This document shows positions 54,652 through 64,000 of a DNA stretch of 64,000 bases, one piece after another; position 1 is the stretch's first letter, and each line of letters begins with the position of its first letter. Position numbers and translations under genes: made by a program. Source of the DNA: Portibacter marinus (GTDB taxonomy: Bacteria > Bacteroidota > Bacteroidia > Chitinophagales > Saprospiraceae); assembly GCF_021533195.1 (NCBI RefSeq), contig NZ_JAJNKB010000003.1:459001-523000 (forward strand), read 5' to 3'. The notes under the pieces are model-generated. The model saw only the letters and a program-made list of their open reading frames with translations. It ran no database searches and was not told the origin of the DNA.

Positions 54652-57600
54652 CTAATTTCGAATGAAAAGCTGCTGTCTTCTTGCCGTTGTTTCTTCTACT
54701 ACCACCAGAAACATACCACTGTGCAAACCGGCGATGTCTAACCTCCCGTTTTCTATATTGCTTCTTTCCAGGACTTTCTTACCCGTCATATCAAAGATCA
54801 TCGCTTTTGCTCCATTCAATTTCAAATCTCGCAAATGAATCACATCTGAATTGGCCGGATTGGGATAAACAAATTGATCTTCAGCCAGACCATTGACACG
54901 TATGCGATCGATTTTTGAGTAATCTTGTTCACCATCTGCATAGGTCATTTTTACCCTGTAGTAATTCATTCCGCTTAAAGGGTTTTTATCCAAATAGTGA
55001 AAAGCCAACTGTCCTCTTTTATTGTCAATGGCTTTAATGGTTTCGAACCTTATGCCATCACCGCTTCTCTGCAATTCAGTTCTAATGAAATGATCTTCAG
55101 GATGTAAAAACCATTGGACGTCAACTTCACCGGGTTTAAGAGCGGCCAATATAAAGTAGATATCTGAGATGGCTAAAGCAGCCTGAGATTCATTATAGGA
55201 AACCAAGAACTTCCCTTCCATGTCCTGAGCTTCATCCACCTCAAAAACCACCTGATTTGAATTTTCCGGATCATAGTCCATGGCATAGGCCCGCGTGTTA
55301 TTGTCCCAGTCCGGATCCGCATCGAAGCCCACCTGATGCAACTTGAAAGAATCTTTCCTCACCTCAGCAGCTTCAAGCGACTCAAAAGCACTGGATATGG
55401 TCATTGTGCCGTTGATTGCAAAATTCTCCTCTGAAAAATGATTCACAATGTAGAGATAGTCAGAGCTGTGGGTACTAGTGGCTCCGCTCACATTTCTTTG
55501 AATTTTATAAATCCCAAGGTCACTATTACAAGATATCCCGGATTCAATATTCAAGTCGACATCCACCAGATTAAAATGATGCATGCCAAAATTTTCAATC
55601 TTCTTCACCTCTGAAGTTCCTGCACCAATAGGTGCCATTGAGGCCTCAAATACGGGATTTGAAAAGAAACTGGCATGTCTGCTACCCACTATATCTGAGA
55701 TTTTATCCCCTTGTTTATTGAATTGAAAGTAATGCAACAAATCAGGATGATTACCTTCTGACTTTACCAGATTCATCTGCTCCCTTATTTCTGCGGTAGT
55801 AAGGTATCTGCCAAAAATGGCCGTTTCATCAAAACAACCATTGAAGTAGTAACTAATCGAATTGGCATCTTTACCTAACAAAACCTCCTTGTCAAAATTA
55901 ACTGCTGCAAAGCTGCCTTCAAACCTCCTTTCAATTCCATCCACATAAACGCTAATTTTGTTGGGACTAACACTCATGGCAATATGAGTCCATTTATCTT
56001 TTGGAATAAATAATCCGGTTTCTATTCCCTGGCCTACCTTATTCCACATAAATTTTACTTCGCCAGTTGAGAGTATAGACAGTCCTGTATTGTTGGAAAA
56101 CCGTTGCATTGTGATGAGACCGGCATTGTTTTTTGTAATGCCTGTTCTTTTCACCCAAGTACTGAAAGTGATTTCATTTGTTTCAATTCCTAAGGGAGGA
56201 ATAATCAGAAAATTTCCACTACTGGTCTTGACAGCACTCCCCGGCAATGATTCTACTTCACACACATCAAGAACGGAGACAAAATTCGTCTCCGTATGAC
56301 TGCTTTTGGACTCGTTTTCGGTAATTTCTAAAGTGACACTATGCCCACCTAATCCCTTAAATTTAACCACTGGGTTTTCCTCGTAAGAAATTGAAGGTGT
56401 ACCATTTTCGAAAGTCCATTTGAAGGACACGTGGTCTCCAAATCCAGTAGAATTATTCGAAAAGAAAAATGCGTCGTTCTCACAGAGTGCTTCAGTTTGA
56501 TTCACCTGAAAAGCTACATTTTTCACTACCTTTTCATAAAGATCTGAAGCATATACTCCGCGATGCGTTGCATTGATAATCTTATCCTCCTGATAAAGAA
56601 TGACCAAGCCTGTTGAATAGGTTATTGCAGGCAAACCTGTTCGAAATTCTACCCACTGTCCTGTTGATTCACTTTTATAGAAAACCGATCTTCTCGTTCC
56701 AACATATACTCCACCGAGGGTGCCATGCTGATGTACTATATTGGTAATCATTTCACCATTGAGTCCTGAATCACTGTAGTTCTGCCATGTTGCACCTCCA
56801 TCTGTAGTTTTAAAAACTTGTTGACCATTGATTAAAGCATTGCTGCTAGTTTGTGGTGTTCTAGCCAACCATAGTTCATTTTCATCCGAAGCACTTACTG
56901 CAATATCCCAGGCTATCCACAACTTGTCATTTTGAAAAACAGAAGCCGCAGGTGAGACATCTTCCCAGTTCTGCCCCCCATCTGTGGTTTTAAATAATTT
57001 TTTATGGCTACTGTAATCAGGGAGATAGACTGCATAAATGTAACCTGGATTAGAAGGCGCAACTTCGATTCGAGTAACCTTACCACTTCCAAAATTTCTC
57101 AAAAGTGTAAAGTTGGATCCGTTGTCTTCTGTTTTATAGATACTTCCTCCCGAACCAAGAAAGAAAGTATTCCCATTGGTAGGGTGAAAGGCGTATTCAC
57201 TCGATTCTCCTGTTTTATAGGAAGCATTGGGTTTGATGGTCAATGACTTTATGGTAGGTGTAGAAGATGCGCTACCAGGTAATGTCACCATACCGATGTC
57301 GCTGTATGTGATTCGGTTATTTTGAGGATTCACCTGCCCATGTGTATTGTCTCCGCTGTAAATAGAAAGCCAGCCATCGTAAGTGTTATTTTCTTTAACG
57401 AGTGTACCATTATGGTAGGTACCTCCTATGAGGACTTCACCGGCTTTCGCCCCTGCTCCAAATCCCCGAAAATCAGTCGCCACTATGCCCTTCATCCTTT
57501 TCAAAAAGGTGTTTCCGTTGTCGTTGGACATAAAGATTCCTCCATCTGATGCAACCCAAATCTCATTTCCGTAGATACGAATATCCTGTATGTCAGCATG

Positions 57601-58899
57601 TACATATTGATCACCGGCTTTACTAAAAATATAATCGGCATGATTATAAAAAGAAGATCCTCCATCCACGGATTTCCATATATTAATACCGCCGGCATAG
57701 ATTTCGTCAGCATTTGTGGAGGAAACAGCCAATGCTACATCATAGTAATACTGACCACCGCTTACTTCCCCACTGGCCTGCCATGCCATGATGTTCTTGT
57801 TTGTAGAAGAGGCTGCACCACCTGGACCTATACCACAACATTTAAAGGTCCAGCTTAAACCTGCATCATCTGAAACATAAATGCCATATAAGCCCGAACC
57901 ACCATTGGCCACGCCTGTTGCCAAAGCCACTACCCTATCGGGCATCGCGGGGGAAACAGCTATTTCTGTGCGCAGTTGCTCCTGACCACTTGTTACCTCA
58001 GGATAACCGTTGGTAATTCGTGTAAAACTGGTCCCTGCGTTTTCTGATCGGTAAAAAGAAGTGCCATTCCCTTCCTGCGCAATAGCATAGACCACATCAG
58101 GATCAGTAGGGTGTACTTCTATTTCCTGAAAATTCCCTGATAGTACTTGGTTCCAATCACTCCCTGAATCATCGGAGATATAGAGACCGTGATTAGTTGC
58201 TGCGTATAGAAGAGAGCCACTGGATACGATATCCAACGTTTGATGGTACTTACTTTGAAATGTAGAATTTCCTGTTTTGTACCATGATTGTCCACCATCG
58301 AAACTTTGATATATATACCCATTACCCCCGAAATAAATGGTATTTCCTACGATTTCGACTGCCTTAACTTCAGTAACCAATAAGTCATTGGTTAACGGAA
58401 TCCAGGAATGACCATTATCCTGAGATTTCCAAACACCAGCAGTTGCGGTTCCTGCAACTAGGAATTCATCTTTTTCGACAGTATATACATGTGCTAATCC
58501 CGGTGTAGATCCAACTGCTGCAGAACTTAAATCAATATCAAAAGGACCAATAGCATCCCATGAAGCTGAGCCATTTCTATAAGAAACACTTTTAGCTTCA
58601 TAGGAGGACTGTTGGGCCCTTAGTTGTTGAAGGTTAGACAGGTCAAAAGCTTCTCTGGACTTTCCTCGGATAAATCGCTTGTAATCTTGTGTGTATTTAT
58701 TCTTCTCAAATTCATGATGCTTATAATATTCATCATATGCCTTTGTCACAGCCTCTACTGTTGCCCCTTCAGCATACATTATTCTTGCCCATTGCGGAGT
58801 TTGGGCTTCTGTAAGCATATTATTGACAAATAAAAAACATACAAAAAGGACACACTTCTTCCAGGAGACCATAGGTCTCTTCACACAGAAATTACTCAT
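54652..58899 (-). CDS. Large sortilin-like T9SS cargo protein
   Basis: A 1415-residue secreted protein. A signal peptide ends near LTEAQ. Residues about 100-780 form a beta propeller of sortilin/VPS10 type with some ten Asp-box motifs (SQDNGHSW, SFDGGQSW, SDDAGLSW, TTDGGQNW, TTDGGATW). A PKD domain (about 795-875), a LamG/concanavalin domain (about 895-1050, TFSTWVKR and KWTHIAMSVS) and beta regions follow. A type A sorting domain ends it (FVYPNPANSDVIHL, then GMFLVVVEE). It is probably surface-displayed and may bind or cut glycans or proteins; no catalytic residues are clear. Confidence 0.9.
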   Translation of the reverse strand: MSNFCVKRPMVSWKKCVLFVCFLFVNNMLTEAQTPQWARIMYAEGATVEAVTKAYDEYYKHHEFEKNKYTQDYKRFIRGKSREAFDLSNLQQLRAQQSSYEAKSVSYRNGSASWDAIGPFDIDLSSAAVGSTPGLAHVYTVEKDEFLVAGTATAGVWKSQDNGHSWIPLTNDLLVTEVKAVEIVGNTIYFGGNGYIYQSFDGGQSWYKTGNSTFQSKYHQTLDIVSSGSLLYAATNHGLYISDDSGSDWNQVLSGNFQEIEVHPTDPDVVYAIAQEGNGTSFYRSENAGTSFTRITNGYPEVTSGQEQLRTEIAVSPAMPDRVVALATGVANGGSGLYGIYVSDDAGLSWTFKCCGIGPGGAASSTNKNIMAWQASGEVSGGQYYYDVALAVSSTNADEIYAGGINIWKSVDGGSSFYNHADYIFSKAGDQYVHADIQDIRIYGNEIWVASDGGIFMSNDNGNTFLKRMKGIVATDFRGFGAGAKAGEVLIGGTYHNGTLVKENNTYDGWLSIYSGDNTHGQVNPQNNRITYSDIGMVTLPGSASSTPTIKSLTIKPNASYKTGESSEYAFHPTNGNTFFLGSGGSIYKTEDNGSNFTLLRNFGSGKVTRIEVAPSNPGYIYAVYLPDYSSHKKLFKTTDGGQNWEDVSPAASVFQNDKLWIAWDIAVSASDENELWLARTPQTSSNALINGQQVFKTTDGGATWQNYSDSGLNGEMITNIVHQHGTLGGVYVGTRRSVFYKSESTGQWVEFRTGLPAITYSTGLVILYQEDKIINATHRGVYASDLYEKVVKNVAFQVNQTEALCENDAFFFSNNSTGFGDHVSFKWTFENGTPSISYEENPVVKFKGLGGHSVTLEITENESKSSHTETNFVSVLDVCEVESLPGSAVKTSSGNFLIIPPLGIETNEITFSTWVKRTGITKNNAGLITMQRFSNNTGLSILSTGEVKFMWNKVGQGIETGLFIPKDKWTHIAMSVSPNKISVYVDGIERRFEGSFAAVNFDKEVLLGKDANSISYYFNGCFDETAIFGRYLTTAEIREQMNLVKSEGNHPDLLHYFQFNKQGDKISDIVGSRHASFFSNPVFEASMAPIGAGTSEVKKIENFGMHHFNLVDVDLNIESGISCNSDLGIYKIQRNVSGATSTHSSDYLYIVNHFSEENFAINGTMTISSAFESLEAAEVRKDSFKLHQVGFDADPDWDNNTRAYAMDYDPENSNQVVFEVDEAQDMEGKFLVSYNESQAALAISDIYFILAALKPGEVDVQWFLHPEDHFIRTELQRSGDGIRFETIKAIDNKRGQLAFHYLDKNPLSGMNYYRVKMTYADGEQDYSKIDRIRVNGLAEDQFVYPNPANSDVIHLRDLKLNGAKAMIFDMTGKKVLERSNIENGRLDIAGLHSGMFLVVVEETTARRQQLFIRN

Positions 58900-59182
58900 T
58901 GAAATATGGTTAACTAAAAATTTAGGCCTTCTGGCCGATACTAGTTAAGCGTAATAAAATTTTAAAAACCTGTCGATCTTTCATTCGATCAACACTCAGC
59001 GTACTGTGATCTTCACCCTGATTAGGATGTTTTAGGAATTAAGGTTGTTGTCACTAATTAAAAGACACCATTTTTTCATTTACACCCATAGAACACTAAA
59101 AAAAATTTGAAGTAATCCCCTACTTGTTATCTGATTCAACGTTTTTATTAGGTAAATTGGCAACTACATTAAAATCATAGAA

Positions 59183-62100
59183 ATGAGAATTGTATTTTAT
59201 TCACTCATCCTATTTTTATTGACTTTTTCATGTGCGAAGCAAAATGCTCCTAGTGAGGAAGACTACACCACTGTAAGGTCAATAAAGGCAGAAAACGCTC
59301 AGGCCATGGCAAAGCAGATTCGTGAATCTGTAGCCGTCCAGGTTGCTGATGGCATGGAACTTTCGCTATGGGCTTCAGACTCACTGATTCACGATCCCAT
59401 TGCCATAAGTATTGACTCAGATGGAAAGATTTATTATACCAGTGCTACCAGACAGGAAAATTCAGAATTTGACATTCGCGGCCACAGAAATTGGATGACA
59501 GCTTCTATTTCTTTTGAGACTCCTGAGGACCGATTGGCCTTTTTGAAGGAAACTTTTACAGTAGGGAGTGAAGAGTCACAAAAGCACTTGAAAGATCTGA
59601 ATAATGATGGCGTATTGGACTGGAGAGATTTGACGGTGGAAAAAGAAGAGATATGGTGGGTTGCCGATAAGGATGAAGATGGTGTTGCAGAATCAGCTCA
59701 CTTATACATAAAGGATTTTCATGAGGCTCACACTGATGTAGCCAATGGTGTATTGGCCCATGATGGGGATGTTTATGTGGCAGTCGCACCCGATTTGATG
59801 AAGGTTAGTGATGAGGATGGCGACGGAACTGGCGATAAAATTGAATCTTTGAGTAGAGGCTATGCTGTGCATATCGGATTTAGTGGACATGGGATGTCAG
59901 GTGTCACGGTGGGGCCACAAGGGAGAATTTGGTGGGGAATAGGTGATATCGGAATGAATGTGACCGATAAGGAAGGAAATAAATGGGAATATCCACATCA
60001 AGGTGTTATTGTAAGATCTGAACCCGATGGTACTAATTTTGAAGTTTATGCCGCTGGTTTGAGAAACACCCATGAATTTGTCTTCGATAAGTACGGAAAT
60101 TTAATTACGGAAGATAACGACGGAGATCATAGGGGTGAGCGAGAAAGACTGATGTATGTGGTTCATGGTTCAGATGCAGGATGGCGTGCCAATTGGCAGT
60201 ATGGAAAATACACAGACCCGGATAACAATGATTATAAAGTATGGATGGATGAACGTCTGAGTGTTCCGAAATGGGAGGGCCAGGCGGCCTACATTATTCC
60301 GCCGATTCAAAACTATGTCAATGGCCCCACTGGCATGGTTTATAATCCGGGAACAGCCCTTAGTGAAAAATGGAATGAGCACTTTTTCATTGCTGAATTC
60401 AGAGGTAATCCTGCGAATTCTCCGATTCATGCATTTACCATGGAACAGGATGGAGCGGGTTTCAAATTGGGTCAAACTCAGGAAGTGGTTTCCGGATTAC
60501 TGCCCACAGGTTTGGATTTTGGGCCAGACGGTGCATTATATTTCGGAGACTGGATAGACGGATGGAACACTAAGGATGAAGGGAGAATATGGAAGCTTGA
60601 TGTTCCTGAATCTGAGAGAAATACAAAGCGTGAAGAAACGAAAAGACATTTACAAAGAGATTTCTCTGCGATGTCTGCAAAGAATTTGATACCCTTACTG
60701 AGTTATCCCGATATGAGGGTGAGATTAAAGGCACAAAGAACATTGGCAGACAAAGGCGACATTGCAGCTTTTCATACAGTGATTTCTGAAAACAAAAGTC
60801 AAATCAGTGTGATCCATGGCATATGGGGGGTCGCTCAAATTGCGAGAAGAGACCAGGAGGAAGCTGCATATCTGTTGCGATTAATTGATAATAAAGATGA
60901 TGAAATTAAGGCTCAGGCTGTTAAAATGCTTGGCGATGTAAGATATGTGGAAGCTGCAGAAGAAATTGTTCCACTTCTGGAAGATCCTTCTCCAAGGGTT
61001 CAAATGTTTGCAGCTGAAGCGCTTGCCCGAATGAAATATGATGAAGCGAAAGAGGAATTAGTGGATCTTCTTAGAAAGAGCAACAATGAAGACGTCTATC
61101 TTAGACACATGGCGTCTTTTGCTTTATCACAAATCGGAGATGCATCATTTCTGGCTGATTTAAATACAGATCCTTCAGAAGCCGTTAGACTGGGAGCGGT
61201 CGTAGCGTTGCGAAGAATGGAAGATGAAAATGTGAAGATTTATCTGACTGATCCATCTGAACTTGTGGTCACTGAGGCTGCAAGAGCCATCAATGATGAT
61301 AATTCTATTCCAGGTGCCTTGCCTCGATTAGCCGAAATACTAAATAGCTTCAAGTTTGACAATGAAGCACTTATTAGACGGGCGATCAATGCTAATTTTA
61401 GAATTGGTAACGACGCTAATGTAGATCACCTGATTACTTTTGCTTCAGATCGTTCAAATCCGGCTGCCATGAGAGCAGAAGCACTTGCCAGTCTCTCTAC
61501 ATGGGAAAATCCTTCTGTTTTAGATAGAGTGGATGGAAGAAACAGAGGATTGAAGCCCAGAAATGCAAGCTATGCCATTAGCCAATTGGAATCTAAAGTT
61601 GAGCAATTGGCCAATGAAAGAAATGAAGAAATCCAAATTGCAGCCATCCAAGTAATCAGCCAGTTGGGAATTAACGACAAGGCTGAATTACTCAAATCAA
61701 AGTTTGAGAATGAGCGCTCACCGGAGGTCCGTATTGAAGCATTGAAAGCGCTTTCTAATCTGGAGTATGAAGGATTAGATCAGGTTTTGGAAACTGCTCT
61801 GGCATCGACCAATGAGAACCTTCGAGCTGAAGCACTGTCTTTGATACCAGAATCTTCTTTAGAAGAAGAAGCTGCGATCAATCTGTTTACTCAGATTTTG
61901 GAAGATGGCACCATTGTCGAAAAACAATCCACTTATGCAGCACTTTCAAAGTATGAAGGAGAGGCAACAGACCGCCTGATTTCTGAGCAAATGGTAGCAT
62001 TGAGAAATGGTGAAATTGAACGAGAAGTTCAACTTGATTTGTTAGAAGCAGTTGGTGACAGCATCGCCTCAGAATATCATAGTAGTAAGAATGGTGGAGC

Positions 62101-62557
62101 GCTAAGCGCATACGAAGAGACGCTTTATGGTGGTAATAAGGGAAAAGGCCGCAACATTTTTTACAGAAATGCAGAGGCGCAATGTGTCAGGTGTCATTCT
62201 ATTTTTGAGTGGGGCGGTGATGCTGGACCAGGACTTGCAGGAATAGGAAACAAATTGACCAAAGAGCAATTACTAGAGTCATTAATTCTGCCTAGTGCGA
62301 GATTGGCCCCAGGATTTGGTGTGCTTTCAGTAGAATTAAATGATGGAAGTAACGTGGCTGGAGTAATGGAAGAAGAAACTGATGACGCCTATTTGCTAAA
62401 GGTCTCCAAAGACGAGGTAAGAAACATTTTGAAATCTGAAATCAAAGCTCAGGAATATTTACCATCCAGTATGCCTGCAATGGATAAAATTCTTGACAAA
62501 AAAGAAATTAGAGATTTGATTGCCTTTTTGAATAGTCTCCAAGGGGAAGAACAATAG
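59183..62557 (+). CDS. PVC-type heme-binding dehydrogenase-like lipoprotein with HEAT repeats
   Basis: An 1124-residue lipoprotein (lipobox LLTFSC). Residues about 50-480 form a beta-propeller dehydrogenase-like domain (TIGR02604 type; GMSGVTVGPQGRIWWGIGD, AGLRNTHEFVFDKYGNLIT, LPTGLDFGPDGALYFGDW). Residues about 500-950 are HEAT repeats. A C-terminal cytochrome c-like domain (TIGR02603 type) has CVRCH near residue 1000. Planctomycetes and marine Bacteroidota carry many of these; the probable role is periplasmic oxidation of sugars or similar substrates. It converges on the CHU_C gene. Confidence 0.92.
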   Translation: MRIVFYSLILFLLTFSCAKQNAPSEEDYTTVRSIKAENAQAMAKQIRESVAVQVADGMELSLWASDSLIHDPIAISIDSDGKIYYTSATRQENSEFDIRGHRNWMTASISFETPEDRLAFLKETFTVGSEESQKHLKDLNNDGVLDWRDLTVEKEEIWWVADKDEDGVAESAHLYIKDFHEAHTDVANGVLAHDGDVYVAVAPDLMKVSDEDGDGTGDKIESLSRGYAVHIGFSGHGMSGVTVGPQGRIWWGIGDIGMNVTDKEGNKWEYPHQGVIVRSEPDGTNFEVYAAGLRNTHEFVFDKYGNLITEDNDGDHRGERERLMYVVHGSDAGWRANWQYGKYTDPDNNDYKVWMDERLSVPKWEGQAAYIIPPIQNYVNGPTGMVYNPGTALSEKWNEHFFIAEFRGNPANSPIHAFTMEQDGAGFKLGQTQEVVSGLLPTGLDFGPDGALYFGDWIDGWNTKDEGRIWKLDVPESERNTKREETKRHLQRDFSAMSAKNLIPLLSYPDMRVRLKAQRTLADKGDIAAFHTVISENKSQISVIHGIWGVAQIARRDQEEAAYLLRLIDNKDDEIKAQAVKMLGDVRYVEAAEEIVPLLEDPSPRVQMFAAEALARMKYDEAKEELVDLLRKSNNEDVYLRHMASFALSQIGDASFLADLNTDPSEAVRLGAVVALRRMEDENVKIYLTDPSELVVTEAARAINDDNSIPGALPRLAEILNSFKFDNEALIRRAINANFRIGNDANVDHLITFASDRSNPAAMRAEALASLSTWENPSVLDRVDGRNRGLKPRNASYAISQLESKVEQLANERNEEIQIAAIQVISQLGINDKAELLKSKFENERSPEVRIEALKALSNLEYEGLDQVLETALASTNENLRAEALSLIPESSLEEEAAINLFTQILEDGTIVEKQSTYAALSKYEGEATDRLISEQMVALRNGEIEREVQLDLLEAVGDSIASEYHSSKNGGALSAYEETLYGGNKGKGRNIFYRNAEAQCVRCHSIFEWGGDAGPGLAGIGNKLTKEQLLESLILPSARLAPGFGVLSVELNDGSNVAGVMEEETDDAYLLKVSKDEVRNILKSEIKAQEYLPSSMPAMDKILDKKEIRDLIAFLNSLQGEEQ

Positions 62558-62566
62558 CTTTATGAC

Positions 62567-64000
62567 TTACCTCACAAGAGACAAGTCTCCACTACCGTTG
62601 ATCTTTTCCCCATTGATCAGGGTGACCTGGAACATATAACTATATACTCCTTCCAGAGCAGGAACACCCTTGATTTTGCCATCCCAACCATAGGAGGCAT
62701 CCATAATGTCCCTATTCCTGGTTTGGTAAACCAAGTTGCCATATCGATCAAAAACATTGAAATAATTGACCTCCTGAACAGCAAGGCTGCCTGTCATAAC
62801 CATAAACCGGTCATTGATTCCATCATCATTAGGAGAAAAAATGTTTGGCTTATACAGAAGTTCATCCGGTTCTTTCACTTCAATAAAAATTTCATCAAAA
62901 GCTGCACAATTGTTTGAGTTAGTCGCGCTCAAAGTATAGTTTCCACTTTCAAAAGGACGTGTAGAATTTTCCACACATTGCTCACAGGAAAGCTCAGCCC
63001 CTGTCCATGAGCCACTCGATAAGTTATAATTGGTAGTTACTTCAAATGAATAAACCACTCCAAAGTTGATACTGGTATCCTGCCCCAGGTCTATCATGAA
63101 TGCTTCTGGGTTAACAATGTCAATTTGTTCTTCATAAAAACATGAATGTCTATCCTCAACACGAAATGTATAAACGCCCTCAGATAAAGATGGTGTGGTG
63201 GTTTGTGTAGGTCTCTGGTCAATTTCATATATATAAGGCTCCAACCCATTATTGACCTCCAAAACTTCTATAAATCCTGTAGAATCACCGAAGCATAGCG
63301 GATCAGAAATATTGAAATCGATACTTATTCCGGGATCCGGAACGTGGGTAAGAAAAAGATCTACGAAACTATCACAACCAGATACTGCAAGAAAAGTCTC
63401 TTCATAAAAACCAGGATCAGAAATCATCTGGGTTCCAAATTCATAAACAACGTTCTCACAAATGGTGTCAAATATTGTAAACTCGATGGGTATGACAGTA
63501 ACAGTAGCAAGATCTGATATGACTTGACACTTGCCGTTTTGAATATTAGCTTCACTTCCAGCTGTTAAATATCTGTACAAGTAAGTGCCAGGTGTAAAGT
63601 TATCATGAAAAATGACGCTATCTGTCGCTCCATTAATGTCGATCCAGGACTCTGAAAGGTCAGAATAAGATTGCCATTGGATGGAGGCGCCTTCGATGGT
63701 TTCCGCTGTAATGACTACTGGTTCGACTTCATCAGAACATACAATCGTATTCTCCGAAGCATTGGCAAAAGCACTGGGCCCACAAGGCCTAAAAGAAATA
63801 TTATCAAGTGCCAGATCATTACCTATACCTCCCGGAGCATTATTTCTTAAGCTTAATTTGACACTGGTCTGCCCGATAGCTGTAGTAAAAGTAAATCCGT
63901 GTTTGTGCCATTCTTCATCCTGTGGTATAATGCCTGAGCTGTATTGTTCCACATCGTCCAGGAAAAAGGAAAGATTGGGTTCATGATGTCCTGTGACTCC
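62567..64000 (-). CDS. CHU_C (type B sorting) surface protein, 3' part
   Basis: The frame runs open to the right edge, so the N-terminus is missing; the internal GTG near 63952 is not a real start. Visible parts: a beta-sandwich end (EPNLSFFLDD), an Ig-like region, a SprB-type repeat (PLCFGDSTGFIEV to SCFYEEQI), and the gliding motility-associated CHU_C domain with NIFSPNDDGINDRF and NVFDRYGNLVYQ. Type B domains direct T9SS export and usually pair with a PorP/SprF-type partner. The SprB repeat suggests an adhesin. Confidence 0.88.
   Translation of the reverse strand, partial: GVTGHHEPNLSFFLDDVEQYSSGIIPQDEEWHKHGFTFTTAIGQTSVKLSLRNNAPGGIGNDLALDNISFRPCGPSAFANASENTIVCSDEVEPVVITAETIEGASIQWQSYSDLSESWIDINGATDSVIFHDNFTPGTYLYRYLTAGSEANIQNGKCQVISDLATVTVIPIEFTIFDTICENVVYEFGTQMISDPGFYEETFLAVSGCDSFVDLFLTHVPDPGISIDFNISDPLCFGDSTGFIEVLEVNNGLEPYIYEIDQRPTQTTTPSLSEGVYTFRVEDRHSCFYEEQIDIVNPEAFMIDLGQDTSINFGVVYSFEVTTNYNLSSGSWTGAELSCEQCVENSTRPFESGNYTLSATNSNNCAAFDEIFIEVKEPDELLYKPNIFSPNDDGINDRFMVMTGSLAVQEVNYFNVFDRYGNLVYQTRNRDIMDASYGWDGKIKGVPALEGVYSYMFQVTLINGEKINGSGDLSLVR

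Overview
The window looks like chromosomal DNA of a Bacteroidota bacterium, probably a marine saprospirian or cytophagalean relative (my inference; no rRNA is present to settle it). The phylum evidence is strong. There are type IX secretion parts (a PorP/SprF-like protein and PorW/SprE) and four T9SS cargo proteins carrying both type A (Por_Secre_tail) and type B (CHU_C) sorting domains. GSCFA and DUF4286 families are present, and TAnnTTTG -7 promoter boxes recur in front of genes. The DNA is AT-rich, has no Shine-Dalgarno pattern I could see, and is densely coding. I found no tRNA, rRNA, insertion sequence, prophage or CRISPR.

Left third (1-18.6 kb): a partial T9SS cargo gene, thrS with a glycosyltransferase directly behind it, a second glycosyltransferase, a DUF547 protein, and a GSCFA/Omp85-like pair. 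Next come an unusual pair (a cytosolic trypsin-like protease with a zinc ribbon, plus an overlapping partner gene), PorP/SprF, and a bactofilin-AtpZ-membrane protein cluster not followed by ATP synthase genes. PorW/SprE, an M23 peptidase, a HAD phosphatase and a TIGR01777 epimerase follow. A 600-bp gap at 11.4-12.0 kb and the gap at 17.5-17.7 kb hold palindromic repeats.

Middle (18.6-43.2 kb): an orphan oligopeptide-binding lipoprotein and a planctomycete-type pair (PSCyt1/DUF1549/DUF1553 cytochrome plus DUF1501 Tat protein). A 75-bp tandem array abuts the stop codon of bamA, which follows uppS. Then come a WecA-like transferase with crcB, monomeric isocitrate dehydrogenase, a tight DUF4286-acyl-CoA dehydrogenase-M50 protease operon, a large VCBS/ASPIC protein, dodecin, a TPR lipoprotein, a GH73-LysM hydrolase with an outer-membrane protein, and a DinB-like protein.

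Right third (43.2-64 kb): a sensor kinase/response regulator pair, and a surface vWA protein divergent from an ECF sigma/anti-sigma/yidD overlapping operon. Then pcm, a truncated and apparently dead phosphohexomutase homologue, an S41 protease, tsaB, two ArsR-type regulators with a visible operator, a 1415-residue sortilin-like T9SS cargo, a PVC-type heme dehydrogenase, and a partial CHU_C-anchored protein.

Most genes serve the envelope: outer-membrane biogenesis (BamA, UppS), T9SS secretion and its cargo, cell-wall turnover (M23, GH73, S41) and envelope signalling. The observations I find most worth following are a hairpin family shared by two repeat loci with compensatory base changes, the cytosolic protease pair, and the degenerate phosphohexomutase.
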